Part shown: positions 46,949-57,751 of the stretch, in pieces
How the letters are laid out: each line of letters opens with the position of its first letter
How positions within the stretch are numbered: position 1 is the first letter of the stretch
Source of the DNA: Leptodontidium sp. MPI-SDFR-AT-0119
Taxonomy: Eukaryota > Ascomycota > Leotiomycetes > Helotiales > Leptodontidiaceae
Assembly (NCBI GenBank): GCA_020726505.1
Contig: JAHLEZ010000011.1
Location: 806,001-870,000 of the forward strand
DNA: 64,000 bases
Direction of reading: 5' to 3'
Notes under the pieces: model-generated
Told to the model about the DNA's origin: nothing
The model's input: only the letters and a program-made list of their open reading frames with translations
Database searches by the model: none
Made by a program: the position numbers and the translations under genes

Positions 46949-48317
46949 ATGACTTCCTCAGCATGGCAAATCAGCCCCTCCCTTCCAAAAGACTGGCGAT
47001 CCTTCGCCGCCCTCGAGAATCTCCATCTCAACGCCTCAGTCCTTGCACCATCATCCACAGATCTCCCTCCGAAATCAGCACTCGTCCGCATCCGCGCCGC
47101 AGCCATCAATGCGCGAGATGTGATGGTGATAGCTCACGGTACGTAACACCATTTCCACCCTTCCTCCTCTCAGAAACCAACCCTCCTCTTTCTCCTCTTC
47201 AAACCCCAAAATATCTCTACTGAAATATCAACAATCTAAAAAGATCCCATCTACCCAATCCCCAACAAAAAAGACCTCACACCCTGCGCCGACGGGGCGG
47301 GAGAAATCACAGCCGTAGGCTCCGATTCAGTCTTCAAAATAGGAGATCGCGTTATGATCCATCCAGCGGGCTGGATAGACGAGGAAGAGCTTCCGAATCT
47401 AGTTGAGATGAAAGGAAAAGGAGCTGGGAGTATCGACGGGACGTTGAGGCAATTTGGCGTTTTCGTACGTCCTCCTCCTCTCCAGTCGCTAACCCCATTA
47501 TCTTGTCGAAAGTAACCTCGAAGGAAGTGAAACTGTTAGACTGCTTGAGTAATGTAATAATTATTGATACTGACAACCCAAAACCAAAACAGGAAGAAAA
47601 CAACCTCATCCTCGCCCCACCAAGCCTCTCATTCTTTCAAATCGCTGCCATCCCCGCCTGCGGCGGAACAGCCATCAACGCACTCTTCTACGGGCCCCAA
47701 CCTCTCAAACCCGGCATGACGATCCTCACACAAGGCACAGGCGGCGTATCATCATTCTGCATCCAAATCGCATCACTCTTCGGCTGTACCGTAATCTCGA
47801 CTTCATCATCTGACGCCAAAATCGCCATCGCGCGTAGTTTGGGAGCTACGCATACGATTAACTATACGACGTTTCCGGAGTGGGATGTTGAGGTGTTGAG
47901 GTTGACTGGGGGGAGGGGGGTTGACCATGTCCTTGAGGTTGGGGGAGGGGGCACGATTGAGAGGAGTTTGAGGTGTGTGAAGCAGGGTGGGTTGGTGAGT
48001 TTGATTGGCTTTTTGGCTGGGGGTAAGGAGAGTGATATCACGCCTGCTTTGTTGTTTGGTGGGAAGACTTGTAAGTGCCTGCTTTCTCTCTATTCACCAT
48101 GGTCGGTACTATTGATGTGGGTGGATAGTTACTGAGTCGTGTAGTGAGAGGTGTCTTCGGGTTTAATAGAGGGCATGAAGAAGCGTTGGTGAAGTTCGTG
48201 GAGGAATATGGTCTGAAGCCAGAGATTGCACAGGTCTTTGAGTGGGAAGAGGCAAAAGAGGCTTTCGAGAAGAGCATGGCGAGAGAACTTGTTGGAAAGA
48301 TCGTCATTAAAGTCTGA
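46949..48317 (+). CDS. Medium-chain dehydrogenase/reductase (zinc-type alcohol dehydrogenase / quinone reductase-like)
   Basis: This is a 353-aa cytosolic NAD(P)H-linked oxidoreductase. Exons are 46949-47138, 47244-47464, 47593-48070 and 48145-48317; introns are 105, 128 and 74 bp and the sum is exactly 354 codons. The GroES-like N-domain includes ALVRIRAAAINARDVMV and CADGAGEITAVGSDSVFKIGDRV. The Rossmann domain begins LTQGTGGVSSFCIQIASLFGCTVISTSSS (the nucleotide-binding glycines), followed by LGATHTINYTTFPEWDVEVLRLTGGRGVDHVLEVGGGGT. The C-terminus ends VGKIVIKV as usual. The catalytic zinc Cys at position about 40 is replaced (NARDVM), so a zinc-independent, quinone-reductase-like or enoyl-reductase-like activity is more likely than a classical alcohol dehydrogenase. 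Substrate unknown. Confidence 0.88.
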
Positions 48318-48529
48318 GATATGAAGCTCTAAGTATGTGCTCTAGTGAAAATGCTATGGAGATAAAAGTACAGCGGATACAAAGATGTAGCCAGATATAG
48401 CAGATACAGCCAGCTCCTCCATGGAGCAAATATGTCCAAGCAAGTCCAAGCTAGCTAGTAATTATCTCATAAACTTCCACCCTCAAAAAACCTCAGCGAA
48501 CCAACTCCTCCTGATCATCGACGGACAGC

Positions 48530-51500
48530 TCATGAGCCAAATTTCAACTCCAACAACTTACTCTGGAGCAGCCTCTCCAGACTACCTTCATCCGAACAGT
48601 GCTGTGCAATATTCAGAGCTTTGCCAGCCCAATCCTTGGCAATTTCATCATCACCGGCGCAGTAGAAGTCCACAGCGCGATTGAAGGCTGTTGTCGCCAT
48701 CCATTCAAGTTCTTCGGTAGGGAATGGCTGTTGGGTCTGCAAAGCATCAGTATGAGCCATACCCAACAAGAGGATCTAGATATCTTACTTCTGAGGCTGC
48801 GTCTGCATATGCGTATGCTTGATCAAGTAGTGGGCCTGCGATATCGATGTTGTCCGTGATTGTAAGATGTATAAGACATCGAAGATATTTAGCCAGCTTT
48901 TCGACATTGACCTCATCCATACCCCACGTTGCATTGATGATCTTTTTAATCGTATGTACCAGCACTGTCCACTCCATCGTTAGCATGGAGAAGAGCCGAG
49001 TCACGGGAGTGTCATAACCGACCTGGAGTCGGAGCCTCCGAGCAGAGAATAATATCTGCCATTACTTCGTACACTTCAGTAGCCTTGCTCGCATTGGCTT
49101 TGAGAATGATCGCCCCCAGATCATCCCAAGCTTTCAATCGGCAAGCAGCTTCGAAGTCGAAAGCCATAAGTACGGCTAGTTTCCGGCGTAGATCGGTATC
49201 CGCTTCCACTTCCAGATTACCTTCTTTGTTTTGTAGCTGCATATCAAAGCTTTCGACATGCTTGCGCAGTTGGAGGTATAATTGAAGTAGATTCTCAACG
49301 TTGTCTTCTCCGCGAGCTAGACTGATCAACGACGTCGCTGATATGAAGTCGCAGAACATTTTGCGAAGAGAGAGATCGTCAAGTATCTGCTGGTTGATAT
49401 CTTGTGGGTACTGATCAATGAATTCGATACAACAGGCTAGCAATCGAATAAGATGGCGGGCATCCCAATCAACAAGGTGTTTGACGGCAAGATTGTACGA
49501 ATTCTTCGAGAACCAGTGAAGCTCATCGATCGTCCAAATTACATCGGGTTCTTTCTTTAGGACTCGTGCTCTCTTTGCTGCCGCGGAACCTACACCTACA
49601 ATTAGTCTCTTCCCTATCATATAACATATCTATGTCGTACCTTTTTCGTACATCGCGCACAACTTCTCAGACATATCATCAGACTCGGTGCAGTCATCTT
49701 TGCTCTTAGCGGCCTCATTAAGTGCTTGAATCGTCAATGTAGTGGTCAGTCGAAGCAACGATGCCAAGTTGACCGATGAAGTCTCGAAGCTACTCTTATC
49801 GAGGACAAGTTGAAGTGCAGCTAGAGTCTGCCTTTTGTTTCCAGCTTGCTGCGCATCCAAAACACAAGCATACAGATATTTTGGGTCGTTGGTTGACGTC
49901 GAACTTATGACCTGGAGACATTCAGCAGCCAGGTCCTGGTCTTCACACCGTACTGCGATCTTGTACATCAGGAATCTCGACATTGGTTCATTTTGGGCGG
50001 CGCTTGGCATGGAAGAGAATATTTCTCGAGCACTTCCCAAATCCTTTTTGGCATGGGCACATAGAAGGAGTTTCCTGATGAGTCAATTAGCACTGCCGTT
50101 TTCATCTCTTTTTTCAGCGGACCAACCTATAGAGTCGAGCCATATTCAGCTCCCCTGACTTTGCGAAAATCTGATGCATTGCTAAGTGACACCATTTCTC
50201 GGCAACATCGTACATTTGTAGTGAATAATTCGACTCAATACGCCTCCATAAAAGCTAGAGAATGTCAGATACTCAGGCTGACAAATGGAGGGGAATGGAC
50301 TAACAGTATGAGCGGCAAGAGTAGCTGCTGGGCTTGCTGGTCTGGTCGAATTTGCCACAAGCGTGGAGAATAAATCCTCAATCTGCTTCAATGAATCCGG
50401 ATTGTCTCCCTGGCTTGCAGCAATCCAGAGTCTAGTAACCAAGGCCTTCTCAAACCACTCGTAATTATCCTCTTTTATTATCCGCAAGGTTAAGAAGTCA
50501 TCGAGAGCCTTGGAAGCCAGACTCGGGCATTTGTCGTTGAGTTTTCGGATCTGAGACATAATCAGCTTGAAGTTGTCATCGCTGAGAATGACTGATCGGA
50601 TCATCCGCTGGATAATATCGAGATACGAAGCGCTGTCGAAATATACCCCATCATTGGCTGCCGGTGCAGAAAGTATTTCCAGTTTCAACAACAGAACAAC
50701 CAATTTATCTCCAAGGTTATTCTCGAGCAGAGTAGCAAGACTTCGAGCTCTTTCCATTGACTCGGCATCCTTCATTGCCAGCAAAGCCTTTGTCAAGGAC
50801 TGTAAAATCGAGGTCCGAAGTTCACTGGCATTCATGCTTAGTCGATCGAGTTCTTGTCCATCCAACACCCCTTCAGCACGCTCCAACCATTTGATAGCCA
50901 TGGTGTAGTTCTGCTTTGTCAAAAGATCGCTTCCCATCTCATAAAGGACGTCTGCCAAGCTTTCTGCGGTGGGAAGGTCGAACATGTGCTTTGCGGCCAT
51001 CGATTTGGCGAACATATGGTCTGCGATTTGGTATTCGCCTTGGTGCCATGCCTACACAGATGTTAGAGACTATGCTAATGTTCGGGGTGTATGTCTTGCC
51101 ACAGCTGTTCTGAGAACATAGTATTCCGCCACAAGTCTTTCGCAGGCCTCCCGCTCCTTGGCGCTCAAGTCCTTGATCTTCTGCAACAGCCCTTCGTACG
51201 CGCCGACTCTCCCTAGGGCCTTCAGAGCCAGAGCGTTCTGCTTCGATTCTGCGCAAGCATCAGCGTTAGCAGCTGGTGTGCCGGTGTCAGGTATCTAGTT
51301 ATCAACATACCCACGCAGTTCTTCCCAGCCTTGAGTCCCGTCTTCATCACCCTTGCTAAGTTACCCCCGGTACTCTTACTATTGAGATGTGCACAATCCA
51401 GCATCAGGAACGCATATACACGTGCCAGGAGTAGTACGATCGGCACATCTTGTGGCTTGTCAGTATCGTAACCGCGTCGGAGCCGGGTACAGAGATTCCA

Positions 51501-51775
51501 GATCGTCGTTCCACTGCGGTCTAGTTCCTCGCATTTCGACGATGCTGATATGGTGAGGCTCTCGGGAAAGTTGGATAGCTGCTTCTCGAGCTCCTGGGCT
51601 GTTGAGGTGGACGTTTTCGTGGCTGCGGCTGCTTGTAAGGTAGTTCCAAGTTCAGCGGCGTAGGCTGCAAGCAGGCATTAGAACGAACTCGCCAAGGACG
51701 AGCAGGAGACAGCTCACCCAGGATATTCTTCAATCGTTGGTCTTTCACCGGACGTGGAGGTTGCGCGGGCGCCAT
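48530..51775 (-). CDS. SPO22: SPO22/ZIP4-like meiosis protein
   Basis: This is a TPR-rich scaffold of the ZMM group that promotes crossover formation and synaptonemal complex assembly in meiotic nuclei. Nine exons (minus-strand order): 51718-51775, 51311-51664, 51103-51248, 50305-51051, 50127-50254, 49641-50074, 49023-49589, 48789-48964 and 48530-48736. All introns are 50-62 bp with GT-AG ends, and the sum is exactly 939 codons (938 aa, typical of fungal SPO22). The start MAPAQPPRPVKDQRLK is the first ATG after an in-frame region without one. TPR-like helical repeats include NALALKALGRVGAYEGLLQKI, YTMAIKWLERAEGVL and the C-terminal AFNRAVDFYCAGDDEIAKDWAGKALNIAQHC. Expression is expected mainly in meiosis. 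It converges on the MDR gene with about 210 bp between stops. Confidence 0.9.
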
Positions 51776-52122
51776 GGTCTTGATGTTGGGATTGACATGC
51801 GGGAGCAAGGAGAAGAGTTTCCTTTTGGATTGTCACCAGAAATTTAGCGAACATCAAGGTTGAGTTGGCTGAAGCGACGGACGGACACCAGTCACTGGTG
51901 AATTGATGCCCAAATTAAGGAGACAAGAAAACAAATAAACAGTTGCGTTTTGACATGGGAGATCCCGACTTTTAGTTTGTATTGATTTACAAGAAACAGC
52001 AAGAGCTTTAGGTATCCTTCAAGATTCGGGACCAAACGCCCATGAACGCCAACCTACAGGAGCAATGTTTTATGTGCTTATCCACCCTAGCATCTACATG
52101 AAATCGATGGTGGTTTACCATT
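51776..52122. other. Short intergenic region
   Basis: This is the promoter of SPO22 on one side and the 3' end of the acuK-like gene on the other. Nothing else is seen. Confidence 0.6.
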
Positions 52123-54047
52123 CTAGCGCTTGACCGGATCTTGTGGAAGAAAGTTACCAACAATTAGGGAGGGGCTGCGGTTGTATCAGCAGGGTATCAA
52201 AGCCGATATGTAGCACTGGGCACATACATCTTGTGGTCATCTCTCCTTATCGTGAAGGAGAAGCAACACTTGATCGTCGGGTCTTTCGACTGATCGTCTG
52301 GGTTCTTCAAGGAGCAGCTTGTTAACAAGGCCTTCTGGCTCTGGTCGAATGCAATAGCGCCAAATTTCTCCCAGTAATTGACGAGTGATTCTTCAGCAAG
52401 TATCTCGTGGATCGCAATCTTGCCCTTGTATGCAAATCAGCTGCATTCCATCCAAAACATATCACAACTCACATCTCGCAATTTCTCGATCGGAACATGT
52501 ATCAACTCCGCCATCTCCTTATTGCCCCTGAAAATCTCGCCTGTCCGCCGCCAACAACACGCAGGTATGGCCATGCTCGCAAACACCCGATCGTATTCCA
52601 TGAGACTGCGCTCAAACCACATCTCAACAAAGATGAGCTCGATATCGGTCAATGCCTGGACCTTCTCGCGGAATTTTGGCCTGAAACGGTCGAGCTGTCG
52701 AAGAATTTTCTGTTTCTGCGCCGCATGCAAGTGACTGTCCATGTAGGCTGATAATCGTGCGTAGCCCTTCACGTAATTGAAGGGCTTCAGCATTCCCGCA
52801 TCGTACTTCGCTCGGAGCAGCCGCTGCATTCGCTCCTCGGGCGCATCGTTGCCAGTTGGATCTGCGGCTTGAAGGTAGTACTCGCGTGCTTTGTCTGTGG
52901 GTATGACGCTCGCAGGCCTAGATATCGCCCCTGCTTGTGGGTTTCCGGGACCCAGCAACGTCGACGGTTGGGTTCCCGAAGGACCAGCATTATTGTTAGA
53001 AGCCCCTGGTAACATAGTTCCAGACTGATCGTTGAAGAATCCGGAGGTATCTTCGGGGAGCAGGGCGCCGTCGTCGAGCAAGCTGTTGTTTAGGAAATCG
53101 TTCAAGAGGTTGTACTCATTGGTAACTTCTGGCGCGTTGAACATGTACGAGGGGTGGTAGTTATGCATATCTTGAAATTGGTTCTGTGATCCTAGCCAGT
53201 CGCTCGAGTATCCGATGACTGTATTGTCAATAATCTGTAGCAAAAGAAAAGAACTGTCCGAGCCTTACACTGGTTGCTGTTGCTATTAAGAGCATTTGCT
53301 TGGATCCCCGACACCGGTAACGGCTGAACGAGCTGTAAAGGTCCGCCCTGGGATTGGGATAGTGCAGCAGTGCCTAACGTGAGGCTGTTGTTATCTTGCG
53401 ATTGAGCTTGATTCTGCACCGCCTGCTCGAACGAATTGTTCATGCCGTTATCTACGTTTCCCTGCTGCACTGGCTCTGGTGGCGATCCATCCTCCTCCGG
53501 CGCAGAGTTGCTATGCTGGCTCTTCACCTTCTTCGTGGCCGATTCCGGTTCGCGGGGCTCATCATGGCAAAGGTGTCCGATATTACGCTTTATACAGCGT
53601 GCACATGGGCGTTCCTGTGGAACAGGAGAGCAGTTAGTCATAGGACACTGTGTAGCACGAGTAGCTGCATATATTGGAAGGGGTCGTACCAAATCGCATG
53701 TCATATGCTACCCAGATACAAATCGAATCAGCTTGTGCCAAAGATTTGCGCATACGCGCATATACCAGGGGAGAGATTTTTTTTTTTTGAATTGGGAGCC
53801 AATGCAGGACTTACGGATCGGCGACAATACACACAAGCTGCAGGAACGCGCACCCAGATCAGCGAATGTTTCAGAAACAAAGCAAGACAAGACAGGACTC
53901 GAGCCGTTTGGCTGGGCCTGGCTGGCTGGAGTCCAACTCACCGTGGTTAACTTTTCGCCGCTTCTTCGGACTCTTGCTTGCGCCAAAGGCAGGCGGCGAC
54001 TTATGGGGCTTCGCATCCTGCCCATTGCTGGCTCCATTCTGGTCCAT
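52123..54047 (-). CDS. acuK: Zinc-cluster activator of gluconeogenesis (ERT1/acuK family)
   Basis: This nuclear transcription factor is expected to switch on gluconeogenic genes (PEP carboxykinase, fructose-bisphosphatase) during growth on non-fermentable carbon. Seven exons: 53942-54047, 53815-53837 (23 nt), 53690-53707 (18 nt), 53269-53614, 52473-53218, 52228-52424 and 52123-52174; the sum is exactly 496 codons (495 aa). Splicing assembles the Zn2Cys6 domain: KKRRKVNHACVYCRRS, then HMTCDL, then ERPCARCIKRNIGHLCHDEPRE, with six cysteines. The two tiny exons carry the heart of that domain. The C-terminal half has the PAS-containing block typical of the family: EERMQRLLRAKYDAG, FNYVKGYARL, FASMAIPACCWRRTGEIFRGNKEMAELI. 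The last exon restores the family ending KIPSLIVGNFLP. The middle is disordered and Gln/Asn/Ser-rich. The partner AcuM is not in the window. Confidence 0.93.
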
Positions 54048-54611
54048 GGCATCGGAGCCTATGTTATGAGGGTTTCCATCGGGTTGCGACAGGCGCTGTT
54101 GTCACGATGACTGGGAGCAGGGAGGAGGTCTCGTGTCGACCCAACCCGTCCGATTGAAGCTGCCCAAGCCCGTCAGCACAAATCCATGAATGGAGGAAGG
54201 GATCCTTACTACTGCGTGTCTATTTACACGACCTACGGAGGTGTCAGGGAGAATTGCGCATCGATGGCGGTGCTTCACGGCTCAGAGATGGAGTTGACGA
54301 AGACGCGGGGCGACGGAACTAACTCCAGCGGGCAAGGCAGGGCAGGCAAGGTTAATATGGAGCTGTCAGGCACATCATCATGCACACATCTTGCGACCAA
54401 TGGGAGAGGGAAATACATGTGACAAAACATATTGGGTTCTTGTAATTGGACGTGTGGTTATTCTTTCACAATTGCTGTACGCATATCATGGACTTCCGTC
54501 CAATGTCGTTCCCAAGCCTTCGACAAGAGCCCCACGAACGCCGAGCCTCCATTCCATCCCATTCCCATGATATGCAGCCCTGTGATCGGATCACACCGAA
54601 ACTCAGCCCGT
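54048..54611. other. Promoter region of the acuK-like gene, no gene seen
   Basis: About 560 bp upstream of acuK and downstream of CENP-Q. Nothing coding is supported. Confidence 0.55.
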
Positions 54612-57271
54612 TTAAAGTCCCTGATCTGCGCCTAAAATAACATTGTCATACTGTGAGTTGTCAAGATAATCAAACAATGTGGCTTGAACAGCCGCTTTGC
54701 TATTCGCCATGGCCTGAGAGATTCCCTGAACTTGCTTGATATTGCCCTGAATAGTATCCACGTGACCGTCAAGATCCTTGACAAGGGCCTGTAGATTCTC
54801 GTCATCCTGGACCTGCAGATAAATTAGCTTAGGGAAAGAACTTCTGTAAAGGGGAAACCTACCCCGAGATCCGAAGACTGGAACTGTTGGTCGACGTTCA
54901 GACCAATATCGTCCTTCAACAACTCGATCTCCCGAGTCGAACCATCCGGTTGTAGTACTGAATGCAACTTCCGGCCAGCTTGATTTCGCACCGAAGCTTC
55001 CGTTTTCGCATTTCTCTCCAGCTCTGCCAGTATCTCCATGTCTGACTCCAGCCTTGCCATTTCCTTGCTCAATTCCGCCTCTAAAAGCTCATTCGAATGA
55101 AGCGTAGGCGTGAGCTGCGCCTCCAAAGCCCGATTATGATCCAAGATCTTCTCAAAATCAAAGTCATCTTCTCGGTGATTGCGTGTTCCGGGCGGGAATG
55201 GAATCCCTCGGGATATCTTGGTTATGAGTTTACGTGATATGCCCTCGAGAGCTGTGCCTGCTTGTGTTTTCTTTCGCTCGTCATTTAGCCGAGCGACGAC
55301 AGGTCTTTGAAGATCGCCCAGTAGTTGTGATATGCGTTCGATGCCTATTGGGGGTAGGGCTTCCCATTTAGCTTCGATTGTCTGACGCGATACACGTCTG
55401 GTAACTGCCTCGAGATGTTGATAGTTGAGCAAGTCAGGTTCGGGTTCACGGTCTTGTTCCTGTTCGGGTGACTTTTCAATCCGCTGGCGTTTAGAAGGCG
55501 CGGGTTCTGTGTCTAGAACAATGTCAGTATAATCTCCGAATGAGAATGCATGAAACTTACTCCCAGCACCTTTGCGTTTTCGCTGGGGGGCTTCTATCTG
55601 AGAAGTTCGTTTGGATCCCTTCTTGTGAGTCTGAGAAGGCGCCGAAGAAGTGGCATTAGATAAACGAGTGGCCCTTTTGGCTTTTGTTGTTGTTTGGATT
55701 GAGGATGAGCCTTTCTTGGCAGCAGGGGCTGTGTTATTGGAGGGCTTTGATCGCTTGTTGGCGCGATTCTTCGTGAGCTTCGATGAAGCAGTTTCCACTT
55801 CAACAACTTCCGATCGACGACTAGACTTGGTAGGTTTGGTGCTACCAGCTGCCACCTTTGGCTTTGGAACAAGTTGCCCAGATTCGACGTCTGATCTCCT
55901 TGTTCCTCTTTTCCCCCTCTCTACAGTTTCCTCGTCTGCTGCTTGGGTATCTGATTGACGGATCCTCTTCCTGCCTCGTTCTTGCTCCACCGGCTGTGAC
56001 TGCTCTTTTTCAACTACATCTGATCGTCTGTGACGGGTTCGACCTCTGGCTGGGGTGTTTTCGATTCCAACCCTGTTTGCCTCTCGCTCAATAGCTTCAG
56101 CGACAGGCCGCCGCATACGCATGTTCCAAGGTGTCGAGTCTTCGGGCACAAGGTCAGCTAGGTTTTCTGCTGGCGCAAGCCGCCCGCGCTTCTTGGTGAG
56201 TTGAGGTTGGCCACTGGGAGCTGAGGTAGATTTCTGGGCTTCTTCGGTATGAGAAAGTGGCTGCCGGCCAGGCTTCCTTGATGCCTTGGGTAACTGTTCT
56301 TCGGGTTCCCCTTCAGTAGGTGCTGTAGGTGGTCGACCTCTCTTTTTAGGAGCAATCTCGTCTCCAGGGCCCTCATCCACCAATTCATCATCTTGGTCCT
56401 CAACGCGACCTGTTGAACGTCGACTCCTCTTCCTCGACGCAACCACCCTCTCAGGTTCCTGCTCAACGACTTTGCCGGCGCTACCAGCAGATATTCGACC
56501 GCTCCTCTTCGGCACAATTGCTACCTCAGATTGCTCGCCTAGTAACTCATCAACCTGCTCTGCATCCCGAACAGCAGAAAGCCGACCTCTCCTCCTAGGC
56601 ACCCCTTGCGCCTCGATCTGGCCGACAGGACCATTGCTAGCCCTCGCAGCAGCCGGTCTACCCCGTTTCTTCCCTTTTAGCCCCTCATCCCCATCTGTAG
56701 CGACATCCCCAGAGGCCTCATCCAGAATCCTCAATTCCGTTTCCCCAGCACTAGATCGTCCCCTCCTCAAAGGCTTCTCCAAAGCATTGTCCCTCCTTTT
56801 CGCAGCAGCAGCAGCAGCAATCTTCTTCTTGCCCCTAGACTTGTCTCCCACCTGCCCCTTCCCCTCCCCCTCCTCATTCCCATCACCCAAACCCCTAATC
56901 TCCGCCTCTCCAGCACTCGACCGCCCCCTCCTCAGCGGCTTCACAGCAGTACCATTCTCATTCTCCAGCACAACAGGTACAGGTACACCACCCCCCTCCC
57001 CTTTCCTTCCTCTATTCCCCGCCCCCATAACCTCCTTCATACCCGCCGCAACCCCACCAGACGGTCTTCCCCTCTTCGTCTTCTTCTGCCCTCCCTCGCC
57101 ATCTTTTGCATCTATACGTCCAACATCTTCTCGCACAACCGCAACCGGTGCATGAACAGGAAGAGGCGACGCATTCGAAGGTTTCGCAGCCCACCAGTCC
57201 GAAGGACGAGAGCGCTGCCGTTTGAGGACGCCTGGTTCTGGGGCCTGTATTTGCGCGTTCGTTAGATCCAT
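54612..57271 (-). CDS. CENP-Q family inner kinetochore subunit with RGR repeats
   Basis: CENP-Q (Fta7 in fission yeast) is a subunit of the constitutive centromere-associated network, bound to CENP-A chromatin. Exon 1 is 54863-57271 and exon 2 is 54612-54812, joined across a 50-bp intron. The last exon adds VQDDENLQALVKDLDGHVDTIQ and ends NVILGADQGL. As read the protein is 869 aa; a 48-nt in-frame segment at 55513-55560 (GTAAGT to TAG, CTGAC inside) looks like a further intron and would shorten it by 16 aa. The CENP-Q domain is at the C-terminus (YQHLEAVTRRVSRQTIEAKWEALPP, ISQLLGDLQRP, coiled coil around ELLEAELSKEMARLESDMEIL). The first 450 residues are basic and repeat RGR units such as KRGRPS, RRGRSSAGE and KKRGRPPTA, resembling AT-hooks that bind AT-rich DNA. 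Confidence 0.85.
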
Positions 57272-57751
57272 TGTTTCAATTTACCGCTGTTTCTGGAGTG
57301 ATGGTATAAGGAAGTGTTGCGCGCGTACCATGTTGATGGAGTTCGTTGTCATTTGCCTCCCATTCGTCTATTACATGTCGCTGGTGTTGAGTTGCGATGA
57401 GATGCAGTGAGGGGCGCGCGTTCGAAAGTCGCGTACGCGCTGTCACCAATCCCGTATGAAGTCAATATAAGCACGTGATAGTGAACTTGGCTGTGAGACA
57501 GGTTCCCAACCTTAGGTAGGTATGTTCGGTGGCTTCCAATTCGAGTTCTTGATATCTTTTATGTCATTCAAGATCAGCCAGTATCTCAGTATAGCTACAA
57601 TATCTACACATTCCAAGCATAGTATACCCAAAACCCATCACCCACCCATCCTTCTCACCCATATACGCCAAACCAATGCACCACAAACACCACGCTCCCA
57701 AAGTACAAGTCCCAAAAGAATCCCAGTCAGTCAGTAAGCCAACCAGCCAGC
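57272..57751. other. Promoter of CENP-Q and 3' flank of SEC6
   Basis: The region is 480 bp and includes gcacgtgata near 57473, an E-box-like CACGTG. No gene is seen. Confidence 0.5.

Noticed and set aside
56286..57155. 289-codon plus-strand ORF opposite the CENP-Q N-terminus
   Set aside because: It is the antisense shadow of the repetitive basic region (Arg/Gly/Lys codons read as Ser/Pro/Leu); the sense frame joins a conserved CENP-Q domain.
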